Shown here in pieces: positions 31,471 through 42,800 of a stretch of DNA of 64,000 nt. A program made the translations under genes and the position numbers. The notes under the pieces are model-generated. The model did not search any database. It was not told the DNA's origin and worked only from the letters and a program-made list of their open reading frames with translations. The DNA comes from Thuidium tamariscinum (Eukaryota > Streptophyta > Bryopsida > Hypnales > Thuidiaceae). The stretch lies in the NCBI GenBank assembly GCA_947034885.2, contig OX344753.2, positions 29,709,689 through 29,773,688 of the forward strand. Direction: 5' to 3'. Within the stretch, counting starts at the first letter, position 1, and every line of letters begins with the position of its first letter.

Positions 31471-33945
31471 CTAAACATTTGGGTCTTCATGTGCATTGCT
31501 TGATTCACCACGCTCGTGGTTGGATGATTCTCCAACCACAAGTTTGCGCTTGGCGCGAGTGCGTGAAGCTGGTCCATTCGCATTTAGAATGGATTCTAAG
31601 ACGTTGGAATCCTTCAAGGCTTGGAGGGTCCTCATGGTCTGTGGAGAGTGTTTCTCCAACAAATAGTCAACAGTTTGACTCGTGTAGTAGGGCCCATATG
31701 TAGAGTCCAGCAATGCCATACTAGTAAGATCTTCTTCAGAGGCATTTGCAGTCTGGTCGCACACTCTTTTTCCTTCAAAATCCCAACAGTGACATTCCGA
31801 ATGACGTCCCCACATGAAGCTTTGTGATTGTTTATCGAAAAATCCACCAAGGCATTGGAAAAAAAATGCCCTTCGTCCCTCGTTCTGTGGACCGTTTCCC
31901 ATGAGCTTGGATGCAACTTGCACGATCTCTTCTGGGTCAGTTTCCCAATTCAATTGAGAACTATCTGTGCCCTTTTCTTGATCATGTTGGCCTTGTCGCC
32001 AACTCCAAATCAGGTCTCGGCCCCATAATCTGGTCTCCGGAGTTGTGTCACCTGTGTGTTCCCAAGAGGGCGGCATATATGTCATCAAGTTGAACAAGGC
32101 GTATAAACGATCATGGAATGGGGCTGAACAAATAACACAACGTCTCCGTATGAGGCATTGTGTAATTAGACATTGAGGATGGTATACGTGCACGCATGAT
32201 CCAAGTGCCCATCCTCCTTCAGGGCCGAAGGATTCTTGACATATAGGACATTTTGTATGGTCCAAAACAAAAGTTGCTGGCTTTGGCCACAAAAGTTGTC
32301 GTTGTTTCTCATCTACGTGGCACGACATCTGGTTTTTGTGGTCCCAACCAAGCTGTGTCCAATTGATTCCTTCATTTCCAGGGGTGTTCAACATAGGCAT
32401 ATTCTCAGGAAACATGTCCTCCATAAATGCCCACGATGTGAGTCCATTCTCACGTTTAGGGGCATTTGCGACAAAGTTCTTTGAAATTTTGTCCAACTCC
32501 TTTGCAACTTGCTGTGATCTGTCCACGGAGAGAATGCACGCAACCTTCCAGTGATAGTATGTTGCTGCCAACTCATTCAATCGTGCACGAAGCATCTTGT
32601 TTTCCTCTCGAAGGCCTAGTTTCTTCGGAGATGGTACCGGTACTGGGAGTGAAAGTGATGGAAATGAAAGTGAATCTTGAGTCTCGTGAACACCATCTGC
32701 CCCCATGATAGCATCTTCCGTGACGGTAGGCAAAATCGTAGCTGGCAATACTGAAGAACGTTTGACACGCTTGCCAGGAGGAGTACACTCAATGAGACCG
32801 CTAGTGAGGTCTTCCACGACCCTCTCCAAATGATGAGGATCATGTTCAATGAAACCTTCGTCCATATCTGACAAAGTAATCGTCTCATGTTGTTTTTGTC
32901 GAAGGCGTTGAAGTTCTTTGGCTTGTTCTAAAATGAGAGCATTCTTCTGGTCCAAATTTGATTGCAATTTCTTCACATCAGATTGGAGTGAAGCAATTGT
33001 CGTGTCTTTGGTCTTCAAGAGGTCAAGAGCCTTATTGAGAGCCGTGGTTGAATCCCCTTGAGCTAAAAGAACAGGAATGCTCGCATCCACAGGCGTTTCA
33101 TCATTTGGTTCGAAGTCGAAGACATCGGTCGCATTTTGCAGTGGTAATGATGGACTGCGAACTGTTGCTGAGGTCGATCCAAGTCCGATTTGATTCGGCG
33201 AGCGTGGAACCTTAGAGGGGCGTCTAGGTTTCCGTCTTCGTGATGATGAAGCTCCTCTGACAGCTGGATCTTGAATTACTGGTACAGGGGCAATTTGTGG
33301 AGCAATCCGTATTGGCCTTGGAGCATGTGTGCCATCGGAATCGCTATCTTCTTCAGATTCCGATGTGATAACTTCAATGACACTCTTATCGAAAGGATCT
33401 TTTCGAATTGGTCCAAGTCCACCCTCCGGAAACTTCAAGACTCCTCTTGGTATTGATCCAATTTCTGGAGGTGAAACATACATACTTTCCTTGATGGTGG
33501 ACCAATCCACTTCTTTTTTTAGAACCACCTCAGCATACGCTCCTCGAGCAATGGAAAGCGTGACTTCATTCCTTTCTACAAAAGGAGTGTTGTAGAGGAC
33601 TTGCCAAATTTCGATGCACCTTTGAACAAAAGCTGGATTTTCACAATATTTCAAGTTCGCCTTGTTTGTGTGCCGATTGTGATGATGGCGCCATGCCGGA
33701 AACAATTTCCCAATGTGACACCATTCAATGTAGTCTTCGCACATTTGAATTGACCAAGGCTCCTCCTCCTCACTCCAGCCTTTAAATGCGGGGTGATCAG
33801 GATTGTTCAGCACGTGTAATCGCTTGCGATGAGTATTGCCTCTGCACTTCCGATTTTTGTCTAGTATAGACTTCCTCGCAGCATAAGTGATTCGTGTATT
33901 GCGTGGAACAACGGGGGGCACCTCCGGGGTCTGCTCTGTAGCCAT
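31471..33945 (-). CDS. Cargo family member D: WCH/VDW domain plus RING-H2 finger
   Basis: Intact 824-residue frame and the full-length reference for the family. Residues 24-45 are basic. The family domain spans about 55-155 (W75-C76-H77, KLFPAWRH, TNKANL at 93-98, AYAEVVLKKEVDWST at 137-150). Acidic and basic linkers follow, then a coiled coil at about 310-350. A canonical C3H2C3 RING-H2 finger follows: C566, C569, C584, H586, H589, C592, C603, C606. A ~220-residue tail lies beyond. RING-H2 proteins are usually E3 ubiquitin ligases; that activity is inferred from the metal ligands only. The paralogues A and C lack the finger, so D may be the ancestral or functional form. It reads inward from the right end of the transposon; TATA box 34109-34102. 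Confidence 0.8.
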   Translation of the reverse strand: MATEQTPEVPPVVPRNTRITYAARKSILDKNRKCRGNTHRKRLHVLNNPDHPAFKGWSEEEEPWSIQMCEDYIEWCHIGKLFPAWRHHHNRHTNKANLKYCENPAFVQRCIEIWQVLYNTPFVERNEVTLSIARGAYAEVVLKKEVDWSTIKESMYVSPPEIGSIPRGVLKFPEGGLGPIRKDPFDKSVIEVITSESEEDSDSDGTHAPRPIRIAPQIAPVPVIQDPAVRGASSSRRRKPRRPSKVPRSPNQIGLGSTSATVRSPSLPLQNATDVFDFEPNDETPVDASIPVLLAQGDSTTALNKALDLLKTKDTTIASLQSDVKKLQSNLDQKNALILEQAKELQRLRQKQHETITLSDMDEGFIEHDPHHLERVVEDLTSGLIECTPPGKRVKRSSVLPATILPTVTEDAIMGADGVHETQDSLSFPSLSLPVPVPSPKKLGLREENKMLRARLNELAATYYHWKVACILSVDRSQQVAKELDKISKNFVANAPKRENGLTSWAFMEDMFPENMPMLNTPGNEGINWTQLGWDHKNQMSCHVDEKQRQLLWPKPATFVLDHTKCPICQESFGPEGGWALGSCVHVYHPQCLITQCLIRRRCVICSAPFHDRLYALFNLMTYMPPSWEHTGDTTPETRLWGRDLIWSWRQGQHDQEKGTDSSQLNWETDPEEIVQVASKLMGNGPQNEGRRAFFFQCLGGFFDKQSQSFMWGRHSECHCWDFEGKRVCDQTANASEEDLTSMALLDSTYGPYYTSQTVDYLLEKHSPQTMRTLQALKDSNVLESILNANGPASRTRAKRKLVVGESSNHERGESSNAHEDPNV

Positions 33946-34020
33946 GAGATAAGTTGGTGTTCAAAACACCAATAAGGAAACGTGGATGGATGAAGAAAGA
34001 AGTAATTATTCAACCCGAAG

Positions 34021-34037
34021 TTAATGCATGCAGCCAA
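34021..34037 (-). promoter_or_regulatory. Shared leader motif (gene D, weaker)
   Basis: TTGGCTGCATGCATT on the minus strand, about 75 bases after the TATA box, resembling the TGGCTGAATGCATG motif of genes A-C. Confidence 0.4.
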
Positions 34038-34101
34038 TGAAGGATGCAAGACGAAGAGCCTCGATGGAGAATTAAGGTACCAATGCCTTGTGCGAGCACG
34101 G

Positions 34102-34109
34102 CTTTATAG
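34102..34109 (-). promoter_or_regulatory. TATA box of cargo gene D
   Basis: CTATAAAG on the minus strand, at the gene-proximal edge of the array and about 160 bases before the ATG. Confidence 0.6.
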
Positions 34110-34125
34110 GCGCGAGTACGGGTAA

Positions 34126-34480
34126 AATCCAGGGCGCGTGCGAATCAGAGGCGACCACGGGTGGCGCCAGGGCGACTGCGGCTAGAGGCGACTGTGGCTT
34201 AGGGCGACCGCGTATTGGAAGGGGGCGACCGCGGGTCCGAGTAGGGCGACCTCGGGTGCGGATGGGGCGACCGCGGATGTGGGGGGGGCGACCACGGGTC
34301 CTTGAAGGGCGACCGCGGCTGCGCATGGGGCGACTTCGGGTGAGCCGCGGTCGCCTAATCCTACAGTCGCCCCTAGCGCGGTCGCCCCCACACTAAACCG
34401 CTACCCGTGGTCGCCCTAGCCGCAGTCGCCCCGACCCGCGTTCGCCCTATCCGCAGTCGCCCTACCCGCATGCGCCCTAA
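34126..34480. repeat. Right subterminal array and promoter array of gene D
   Basis: The inner part (to about 34340) has units in the + orientation, facing away from gene D. The outer part (34345-34480) has units in the reverse orientation, so that, read from the right terminus, they point inward as at the left end. The change of direction suggests a promoter array joined to a terminal array. Confidence 0.75.
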
Positions 34481-34625
34481 TTTTTGCTACGCGGGCATCC
34501 AGGTGGCATTATTTTCCACGTGGTAATTTTTAAAAAGTCAAAGGTAAATTTGACTTTTATGGACGTCGCGGAGGGTCTACTGGACGTTTCGTGACGTCGC
34601 AATGTCGCGATGTCGCAATGTCCGG

Positions 34626-34638
34626 CAGAACAACCCTG
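34626..34638 (-). repeat. Right terminal inverted repeat
   Basis: CAGAACAACCCTG, exact complement of the left end. A GACGT/GTCGC-rich segment (34560-34620) and an ACGTGG word lie just inside. Confidence 0.7.
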
Positions 34639-36439
34639 CATAGAACAAACAAGTTTCGTATTCATAGTTATTCACATGTATTCCTGTCAAATACTATCTC
34701 ATTCAAACTACAAAATAAGCAACCCTTCCATTTTTTAGAAAACAATTAGAAAGCATCAAATGCTTTCAATTTATTCTATATACAGGAAGGCCCCAAAAAG
34801 CAATGACTGTTGGAACTGTACTGAACATTATTGTTTTATGTTCAAAACTATTTTCATCCTCTATAATTGCCCACTTCCTAGTTTAAACTAAAAATTAAAG
34901 AACTCTACATTTTTTAAGAAAAAAAGTGGAAAACATCAACTGTATTCTATTCCACATCCAAAATAGGTACACAAAAAATATAAGTTACTTCGAATGTCAT
35001 AGTACATGTTCGCTTCATGCCCACATATGCAACTTACTCTTGAATTACATGCAATGGACATTGACATTAAAACGGCTTAATCCATGGCTTTTCTTAAAAG
35101 TATATCAAATTCAGAAGACCAAAAAGGTAGTTGAAGGTCAAATTAAAAAAAAATTATATGCAAAATTGATTGCACTATATAAAGGGTACTAAGAAACCTA
35201 CAACATCTAAGTATGATGAATCGAAACATTCATAATTATACAGTTCTTCAAAATCTATACGAAAAGTTCTCTCCAATTAAAATTAAAATCTTATTTGAAA
35301 GCATTGAAAGTTGGAAACCTTAGCCTATGATACATGTTTTTAACAATTTTACATAATTAGGATTTCAATGCTTTTATTGTTCTCAAAGAATATTTATTTC
35401 ATATACATAGTTACATTTTGGAATTTGTTGTTCTACCTAAAAGCACATTAAATACTTTCAGAGTACATTAACATCCATTAAAAGTGATTATAATGAAGAC
35501 CATGTACCATGGGAGTCATGTATGCGAGTTTCTTTGTTCAAATTTATTTTCATGCTAAAATTGTGGCAAAGTTGTAATGTAAAGTAGAAAAAGAAGAACC
35601 TGCCATTTTTTTGAAAAGGAGTTCAAGGGCTCAAATGTCCTCAATTTCACGTACAAAATAGCGTGAAAAAATGAGTGTAAGTTAAAATGCCCTAGAAACA
35701 TGGAGTTTCATTTCCAAAATGAATTTCATGCTTACTAATTGGCAAATTTGTAATGAACACCACAGAAATAGAAAATTCAATCACTATTGGGAAAAGAGGA
35801 CCAACGCCTCAAATGTCTTCAATTTCACATTCGAAATAGCAAAAAAAGTAGGTGTAAGTTGCAATGCTATAGAATATGAATGTAGTACATCCAAATTTAT
35901 TTTCATGCTAAAGAGATGGCACATTGGTAATGAAAAAACAAGCAGAGAATGTTGCCATTTTTTAGAGACGGAGTCGAAAGCCTCAAATGTTCTCAATTTC
36001 ACGTACTGAAAAGCGTGGAAAAATGAGTGCAAGTTGGAATGCCTTAGAATAATGGAAATTCATGTTTAAAATGAATTTCATGCTTACCAATTGGCAAATT
36101 TGTACCCTAAAGTCTTAAACCGAAAAATACAAAATCTTGCCATTTTCTAGAAAAGAGGACCAATGCATCAAATATCTTTACTTTCACATTTAAAATAACA
36201 AGAAAAATTAGGTGTAAGTTGCAATGCTATAGAATATGAAAATTGTACATCCAAATTTCTTTTCATGCTACAATTGTGCCAATTTTGTAATGTACAGCAA
36301 AAAACAGAAAGTCATGCCATTTTTTAGAGAAGGAGTCCAAAGCCAAAAAGAATATCTTCACTTTTGCGTACAAAGTAGCGGGGAAAAATGATTGCAAGTT
36401 GGAATGCTCTAGGATAATGAAGTTCCATTTTAAAAATGG

Positions 36440-36715
36440 GTTCAGGGTTAACATAGAAGTTGCGATTTTGTTGGTCATTTCAGATTCTTGGAAAAGTTTT
36501 ACAAAAGACATCCTTAGCTTTAAATTTCATGTAGATTGCTAAAATATTTTAACAAATGTGGCATTGAATAAGAAAAAAATCAAACCATAAAAGTGCTAAC
36601 ATTTATTAGTGGAAGTATAGAAAACAACATAGAAGAAAGAAATACTTGAAATTGAAATTTTGTATGAGATCATGAATCTAAAATCTTCCAGTGCTTTGCA
36701 ATTTAGGGGTTACAG
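36440..36715 (+). repeat. Direct repeat flanking the central satellite block (copy 1)
   Basis: About 275 bp starting GTTCAGGG..AGTTGCGAT and ending AATCTAAAATCTTCCA recur at 41800-42065 in the same direction at roughly 80%. They bracket 5 kb of satellite, either as LTR-like ends or as recurring higher-order segments. Confidence 0.6.
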
Positions 36716-39700
36716 TTTAGGATTTGAGTTATAGAGTTTAAGTGTTTAAAGAGTTTAAGATTTGTCCTCGTTACGTAGGAATTTTCGATTCAATTCCACA
36801 AAATATAGCAAGTATATTTTAAGAACTCCATGGCTAAATGAACCATAAAAAAATGAAAATTCATGGACTAAAATCATCAATTTGAATTCCCAAGAATTAA
36901 GACAACTTGGGTGCATCATAATCATACACATTCACATAGCCAATGCATAGGAATTTTCAATTGAATCCCACAAAATACAAGAACGTATTTTTAGTAGTCT
37001 ATGCCCAACTTCACGCAATACAAATCTAAATTCACAACCAAAAGCCATGAATTTCTAATCACAAATATTAAGGAAAAACCACGTCTTTGGTATGTTAAAT
37101 TTCTGGATTTAATCCCATAAAATACAATACCTTTATTTTTAAAAACTCCACAGCCAAATTAATTGTAAAAAAATCAAAATGCACAAACATAAAGCATCAA
37201 CTTCAAGTCCTAAGAAATTAGACAACTTGGGTGGATCATAATCATACAGATTCATGTATCGAATGCATAGGAATTTTGAATTGCATCCCACACAATACAA
37301 CAATGGTGTTTAACATTCCATGGTTGTTTTTCCACAATACAAATTAAAATTCACGAGCAAAAATCATGAATTAAAAGTCCCCAAAAATAGGATAGCTTGA
37401 GTGAGCCAAAATCTTACACATTCAATTACCCCATGCATGAGAATTTTGAATTGAAACCCATTAAATGCAGTAATTATATTTTTTAACATTCCATGGCCAA
37501 TTCCACGCAATACAAATCTAAATTCAAAAGCAAAGTCATGAACTGAAGTCCCAAAAAATTTGAGAATATCAATGAGCCAAAAAATTGCATAATCACATAT
37601 GTGTTATGTAAACATTTTGGATTAAATCCCATGAAATACAACAATTGCATTTTCGAGAACTCCATGGCCAAATTAACCTTCACAAAAAGCAACATTCAAA
37701 AGAACAATTAATGAGTCGAAAGTCTTAAGAACATGGACAACTTGCGTGCATGAAAACTATACACATTCAAGTGCTCAATACGTTAGAAGTTAGAGTTGAA
37801 TCCCACACAATACAATAACGTAATTTTCACATGATTTCCTAACCCTTAAACCGAATACAAATTAAAATTCATGAGCGAAACTCATGAATTTGAAGTCCTT
37901 AAAAATTGGACAACTTGAGTGAGCCAAAATCTTACTCATTCATGTACCCTATGCGTGGAAATTTTAGATTGAACCACATAAAGTACAGCAACTGTATTTT
38001 TAACGGGTCCATGACCAATCTCTCCAAATACAAATCAAAATTTATAAGCAAAAGTCATGAATTTCAATTTCCAAAAAATTAAGGATCTTGAATGAGCCTA
38101 AATCTTGCTCAGTTATTTCTCCGGTACATTGGAATTCTAAATTGAACCCCACGAAATACAAGAACTGTATTTTGAATAATTCAATGGTCAAAATCATCAT
38201 AAAAAATCAAGATTCACAAATGAATTTCATGAACTTCAAGTCTCAAAAAAATAGACAACTTGGGTGAATCAAAATCATGCACATTCGCGTACCCAATATA
38301 TAGGAAATTTAGATTGAAATCCACAAAGTACAGCAACTGTACTTCCCTAAATCCCAATGCCCAATTACTCTTGAAAAAATAAAATTCAAGAGGATAAATC
38401 ATGAATCCGAAGCCTCAAAAAATTAGACAACTTGAAGTACTAAAATTTTGTTCAATCACATACTAAAATCATGAGAATTTTGCGTTGAATCCCACAAAGT
38501 ACAGCAACTGCATTTTGAACATTCCATTATTGGCCGGTTCAAAACATTGCAAAGTACAAATCATGATAAAAAGTCATGAATATCAAGTCCAAGAAATTTA
38601 GACAACTTAGGTGGGTTAAAACGTTGCACATTTACGTACTTCATGCAAGGAACTCTAGGATTAAACTTAACAGAATACATCAATAGCATTTCTAAAGAAT
38701 CCATGGCCAAATGAATGTTAAAAAAATTTTGAACATTCCATAGCTTCGTAAATCCAATACAAAGAAAAATCATTAGAAAAGAATTGAACCCCAAAAGAGG
38801 CCTTGAGTTTCTTATCAATTTTAGCACTAATTGGATGTAATTGCATGTAATTGCATGAGTATGACAGCAATCATATGTGGCATTACACCCACCACTTGGC
38901 ATGTACACCATCCGTCATGAAGAAACCATCATGAGACAACCAGCACTTGGCATGTATTCCATCCTTCATGACGAAATCATCATGAGATTTATGATATCTT
39001 GAAGTTGTATTGGGTAATGATGGTGAATTTTTGAATTCATAGTGCAATTCTTGGCCAATTAGTGAATTTAGAAGGCTCTTCCCACCCACTAATTCATGAG
39101 ATCATGAAGATGAATTGAGTAATAATGACTAATTTTTGAATTCATCATAGAATTCTTGGCCTAATTAGTAAGTTGTGAAGGCTCTTTCCACTCAAATTTT
39201 TGCATTACAAAGTGGCCTCTTTTGGGGTTCAAGTATTTTCTAATGTTATGAAAGGAATTCATAAACTCCAAATCCCAAGAAATTGAACAACCAAATGAGT
39301 CAAAATCTTCCATAATCATGTACAAGATCCCTAGAAACTTTGGATTATATTCCATAAAATACAGCAACTGTATTTTTTGAAACTCCAGTATAAAATTAAT
39401 CTTCATAAGAGCAAAACTCATGAGAACAATTAATGAATTTGAAGTCTTCAAAAATTGAACCACTTTGGTGCGTCAAAAACATACACATTCATGTACCTTG
39501 TATGTAGGAATTCGGGATTGACCTCCACAAAATACAGCAACAAATTTTTAACATTCTGTGTTCAATTTCTTCAAAACAAATTAAATTTCATAAGCAAAAC
39601 TCATAATTTCGAAGTTCCGAAGAGTTGGACAACTTGAATGACCTAAAATCTTGCACAATCACGTATTCAGTACATGGGAATTTTAAACTTTAAACCACAA

Positions 39701-41799
39701 TACAGAGCAACTTTATTTTTAGAAACTCCATGGCCAAATTCACCTTCAAAAAATCATAATTCATGAGCAAAACTCAAGAATTGCAAATCCCAGAAAATAA
39801 GACAACTTAGATGTATTAAATCAACTTCTTTCCTAAACACATATAAAAATCATGGGAATTTTGCATAAAATCCCACAAAAATATAGTGCTCAATTGCATT
39901 CTGAATATTGCAGAACCGACTTCGAACAATGCAAAGTAAAATTCATAACATAACTCATAAAATTTGAAGTTATATGATTTATATTTAACACGCATGATAT
40001 AATTGAATTAAGATTCATTATATATAACAAATATATATAATTAAATTTATGAAGGCCTTTTTAAACATCAAAACACTTGTGCATATTGACAATTGACTAT
40101 GGTTTCGGTTTGTGGTAACATTCCCAAGTTCAGGGTTGATCTTCTCTTATTATTCCATTCAAAATGCATGAGATATTTGAAATAAGGCCTACTTAAATAT
40201 TTTGAATTTATTGAATTATAATTTTTAAGTGCCCCATTAAATACCGAAGTACTTCCATCATTAAAAAGATGGACAATGATTTGCATTGTTCAAATATTCC
40301 CAAGTTGTGGGTTGGTTTCGTTCTTAGATTTGGTACATAATGCATGAGATATTTGCATGAAGGCCTATTAAATACAGCGATTAATTGAATTAAAATTTCA
40401 AGGGCCCCATTGAATATCCAAATTCTTTCATAATTCAAAAGGAACAAGTATTTGATTTTCTTAAAACATTCCCAAGTTGTGGGTTGGTTTCGTTCTTAGA
40501 TTTGGTACATAATGCATGAGATATTTGCATGAAGGCCTATTAAATACAGCGATTAATTGAATTAAAATCTCAAGGGCCCCATTGAATATCCAAATTCTTT
40601 CATAATTCAAGAGGAACAAGTATTTGATTTTCTTAAAACATTCCCAAGTTGTGGGTTGGTTTCGTTCTTAGATTTGGTACATAATACATGAGATATTTGC
40701 ATGAAGACCTATTAAATACAGCGATTAATTGAATTAAAATTTCAAGGGCCCCATTAAATATCTTAAATCTTCCATCATTAAAAAAGGGCAACGATTTGAT
40801 TTTGTTAAAACGTTTAGGGTTTAGGAGTGTCATTTAATTTTTGGTACAAATAACCTAAGTGCTTAAAAATACGATGAAATGCTCTTAAGTACAGCAGTTT
40901 TTTTATTTAAAATTCCATAGACTGAATTAGTACTCTAACATGTAAAATAGTGTATGAAAAATTAACATGGGTTCAAAAAAAACAATAGAACTTGCGGGTT
41001 TCATTTAATTTTTGATTAAAATAGCCAAAGTGTTTAAAATTACAATCAAATGCTTTTAATTATAGCGCTTAATTTCTTTGAAATTCAATGGACTTGATTA
41101 GTACTCTAATACGTACAACAATGCATGAAAAAATTAATGTATGTGTGGATAAAAATAATAGAACTTTCATGTGTGATTCATTTATGGATTGAAAATCCAA
41201 AACATCTAGAAGTTTGAGTTAAGGCTCTTAAATACAGTTGAGAATTTGATGAAAATTCCATGAGATTGATTAATATTCAAACGCGTGTAAAAGTGTATAA
41301 AAAAATTGACGTGGATTTAAAAAAAATCGTAGACCTTGTGGGGGTCATCTAATTTTCCATAATAATAGCCAAAGTGGTAAAAAGTAAAATAAAATGCTTT
41401 TAAGTACAACAGTTATTTCTAGTAAAAATTTCATGGACTTTACTAGTACTCTAACACGTAAAAAAATGTATAGAAAAATTGATGTGAGTTTGAAAAAAAT
41501 AATAGAACTTGCATGTTTGATTTATTTGTGGGTTGAGAAATCCCACATGTCTAAAAGTTTGATTTGGGGTTTTTAAGTACAGCGAACAATTAGATGAAAA
41601 TTCTATAATATCTAAAAATATTCAAACATGTGTAAAACTGTATGAAAAAATTAACGTGGACTATAGGAAAAGAATAGAACTTGTGGGTGTCATTTAAATT
41701 TTAATACAAATAGTCAAAGTGTTTTAATTAAAGTACGATTGAATGCTCTTAAGTAAAACGGTTTGTTTTTTTGGGTTCAGGGTTTTAGGGTTCAGGGTT

Positions 41800-42065
41800 T
41801 ACGTTGTATAAAGAAGCTACTAAATTGAACATTGAAGTTGCGATCTTGTGGGTCATTTGAAATTCTTTGAAATTTATTACATAAGACATTGTTAGCTTTA
41901 AATTTAATGTAGACTACTAAAATTTTTAAACAAATGGGACATTGAATAAGTAAAAAGTCAACCCAAATAAGTGCTAACATTTTTTAGTGGAAATAAAGAA
42001 AACAACAAAGAATAAATAATTAGCTGAAATTGAAAATTTGCATGAAATCGTGAATCTAAAATCTT
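41800..42065 (+). repeat. Direct repeat flanking the central satellite block (copy 2)
   Basis: Second copy of the segment at 36440-36715; ends with the same AATCTAAAATCTTCCA. Confidence 0.6.
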
Positions 42066-42800
42066 CCAAATTTGTATACTACTTTTATTGCCATGTACAA
42101 ATCTCAATTTATCAATGGTTAGGTTAATATAAAATAGAATAATTGCTTGTTTATTTAAATTTTTATAGAGATGCTAATAGAAAATTAAATAGTGGCCAAT
42201 TTTTGATTCTCCTATGACTCTTTAATATTTGAAAGTGTTGCAACCTCAATGTTTGAGTATTAGCCATGCCTTCTTGTTGAACAAGTATTGACTACATTCT
42301 CACCAATAATTTGTATAATGAAACCATATATAGTTGTAAAGAGATGCTTTAACTACTATGACTTTTTTTTGTTTAGAAAGGATTAAAATCGAATAAGATG
42401 AAGTAAGTCATGAATCCTATATTCGAACCTATTTTTGAACTTCTACATTCTCTTTTTCACGGCACATGGTGCACAATTCCATTACGTTTGAAAAAATAAC
42501 ACTTCCATACAACAACAAGTCTTTTTTTCTTCACCAATTTTCAAAAGGGAAGAAAGTGAAATAAAATGAATGAAGACATTAATACTTCATTTGTGAACTT
42601 CTTTGAATTTTTTGGATGATTTGTCACAGCTTATGTATTCTACGTCCATGACATTTGGAAACTTAACCAATAAGTACAGCAAAAAGTTTTTTAATTTTCC
42701 ACCTATTATTAAGAGGGACCAAAGTTAAATCAAATGATTGAAGTCATTAATACCTCATTTGTAAACTTCTTTGAACTTCATTGTTTCATTTCTCTTCGCT

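Larger units (their letters stand above)
5089..34638. mobile_element. Candidate giant hAT-like transposon with cargo genes
   Basis: The left end CAGGGTTGTTCTG (5089-5101) is repeated exactly inverted at 34626-34638. After three variable bases both ends continue with GACAT. Each then has a GACGT-rich outer segment of ~130-180 bp containing ACGTGG words, then an array of GGGCGACCGCGGGT-like units pointing inward. No other CAGGGTTGTTCTG terminus was noticed between them, and no such array was seen outside. hAT elements typically start with CAGGG-like ends and carry subterminal repeats bound by a BED-finger transposase, and an intact DUF659-type transposase lies near the left end. Against a single insertion: the 8-bp flanks (gttccagt and catagaac) are not a matching duplication. 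The ends could belong to two related elements or the duplication may be lost. Confidence 0.6.
34690..42800. repeat. Diverged satellite array, monomer ~172-176 bp
   Basis: Monomers repeat with a steady period. At 35580-36420 two types alternate (CCATTTTTTAGAGA... and GAAAAGAGGACCAA...), making ~350-bp dimers. At 36770-39930 about 16 monomers carry (A/G)TACAGCAACTGTATTTT. At 40123-40830 copies start with CCCAAGTTGTGGGTT at 40299, 40471 and 40643, exactly 172 bp apart and nearly identical. Up to 41770 a further variant carries AAGTACAGC(A/G). Similar periodicity fades by about 42800. The array begins immediately beyond the transposon's right end. Nucleosome-length satellites of this kind are typical of centromeric or heterochromatic DNA. 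Short ORFs here are repeat translations. Confidence 0.75.

Noticed and set aside
41765-41800. Telomere-like TTTAGGG/TTCAGGG words
   Set aside because: Only two or three imperfect copies, also present at the paired segment near 36440; this is part of the satellite's flanking repeat.
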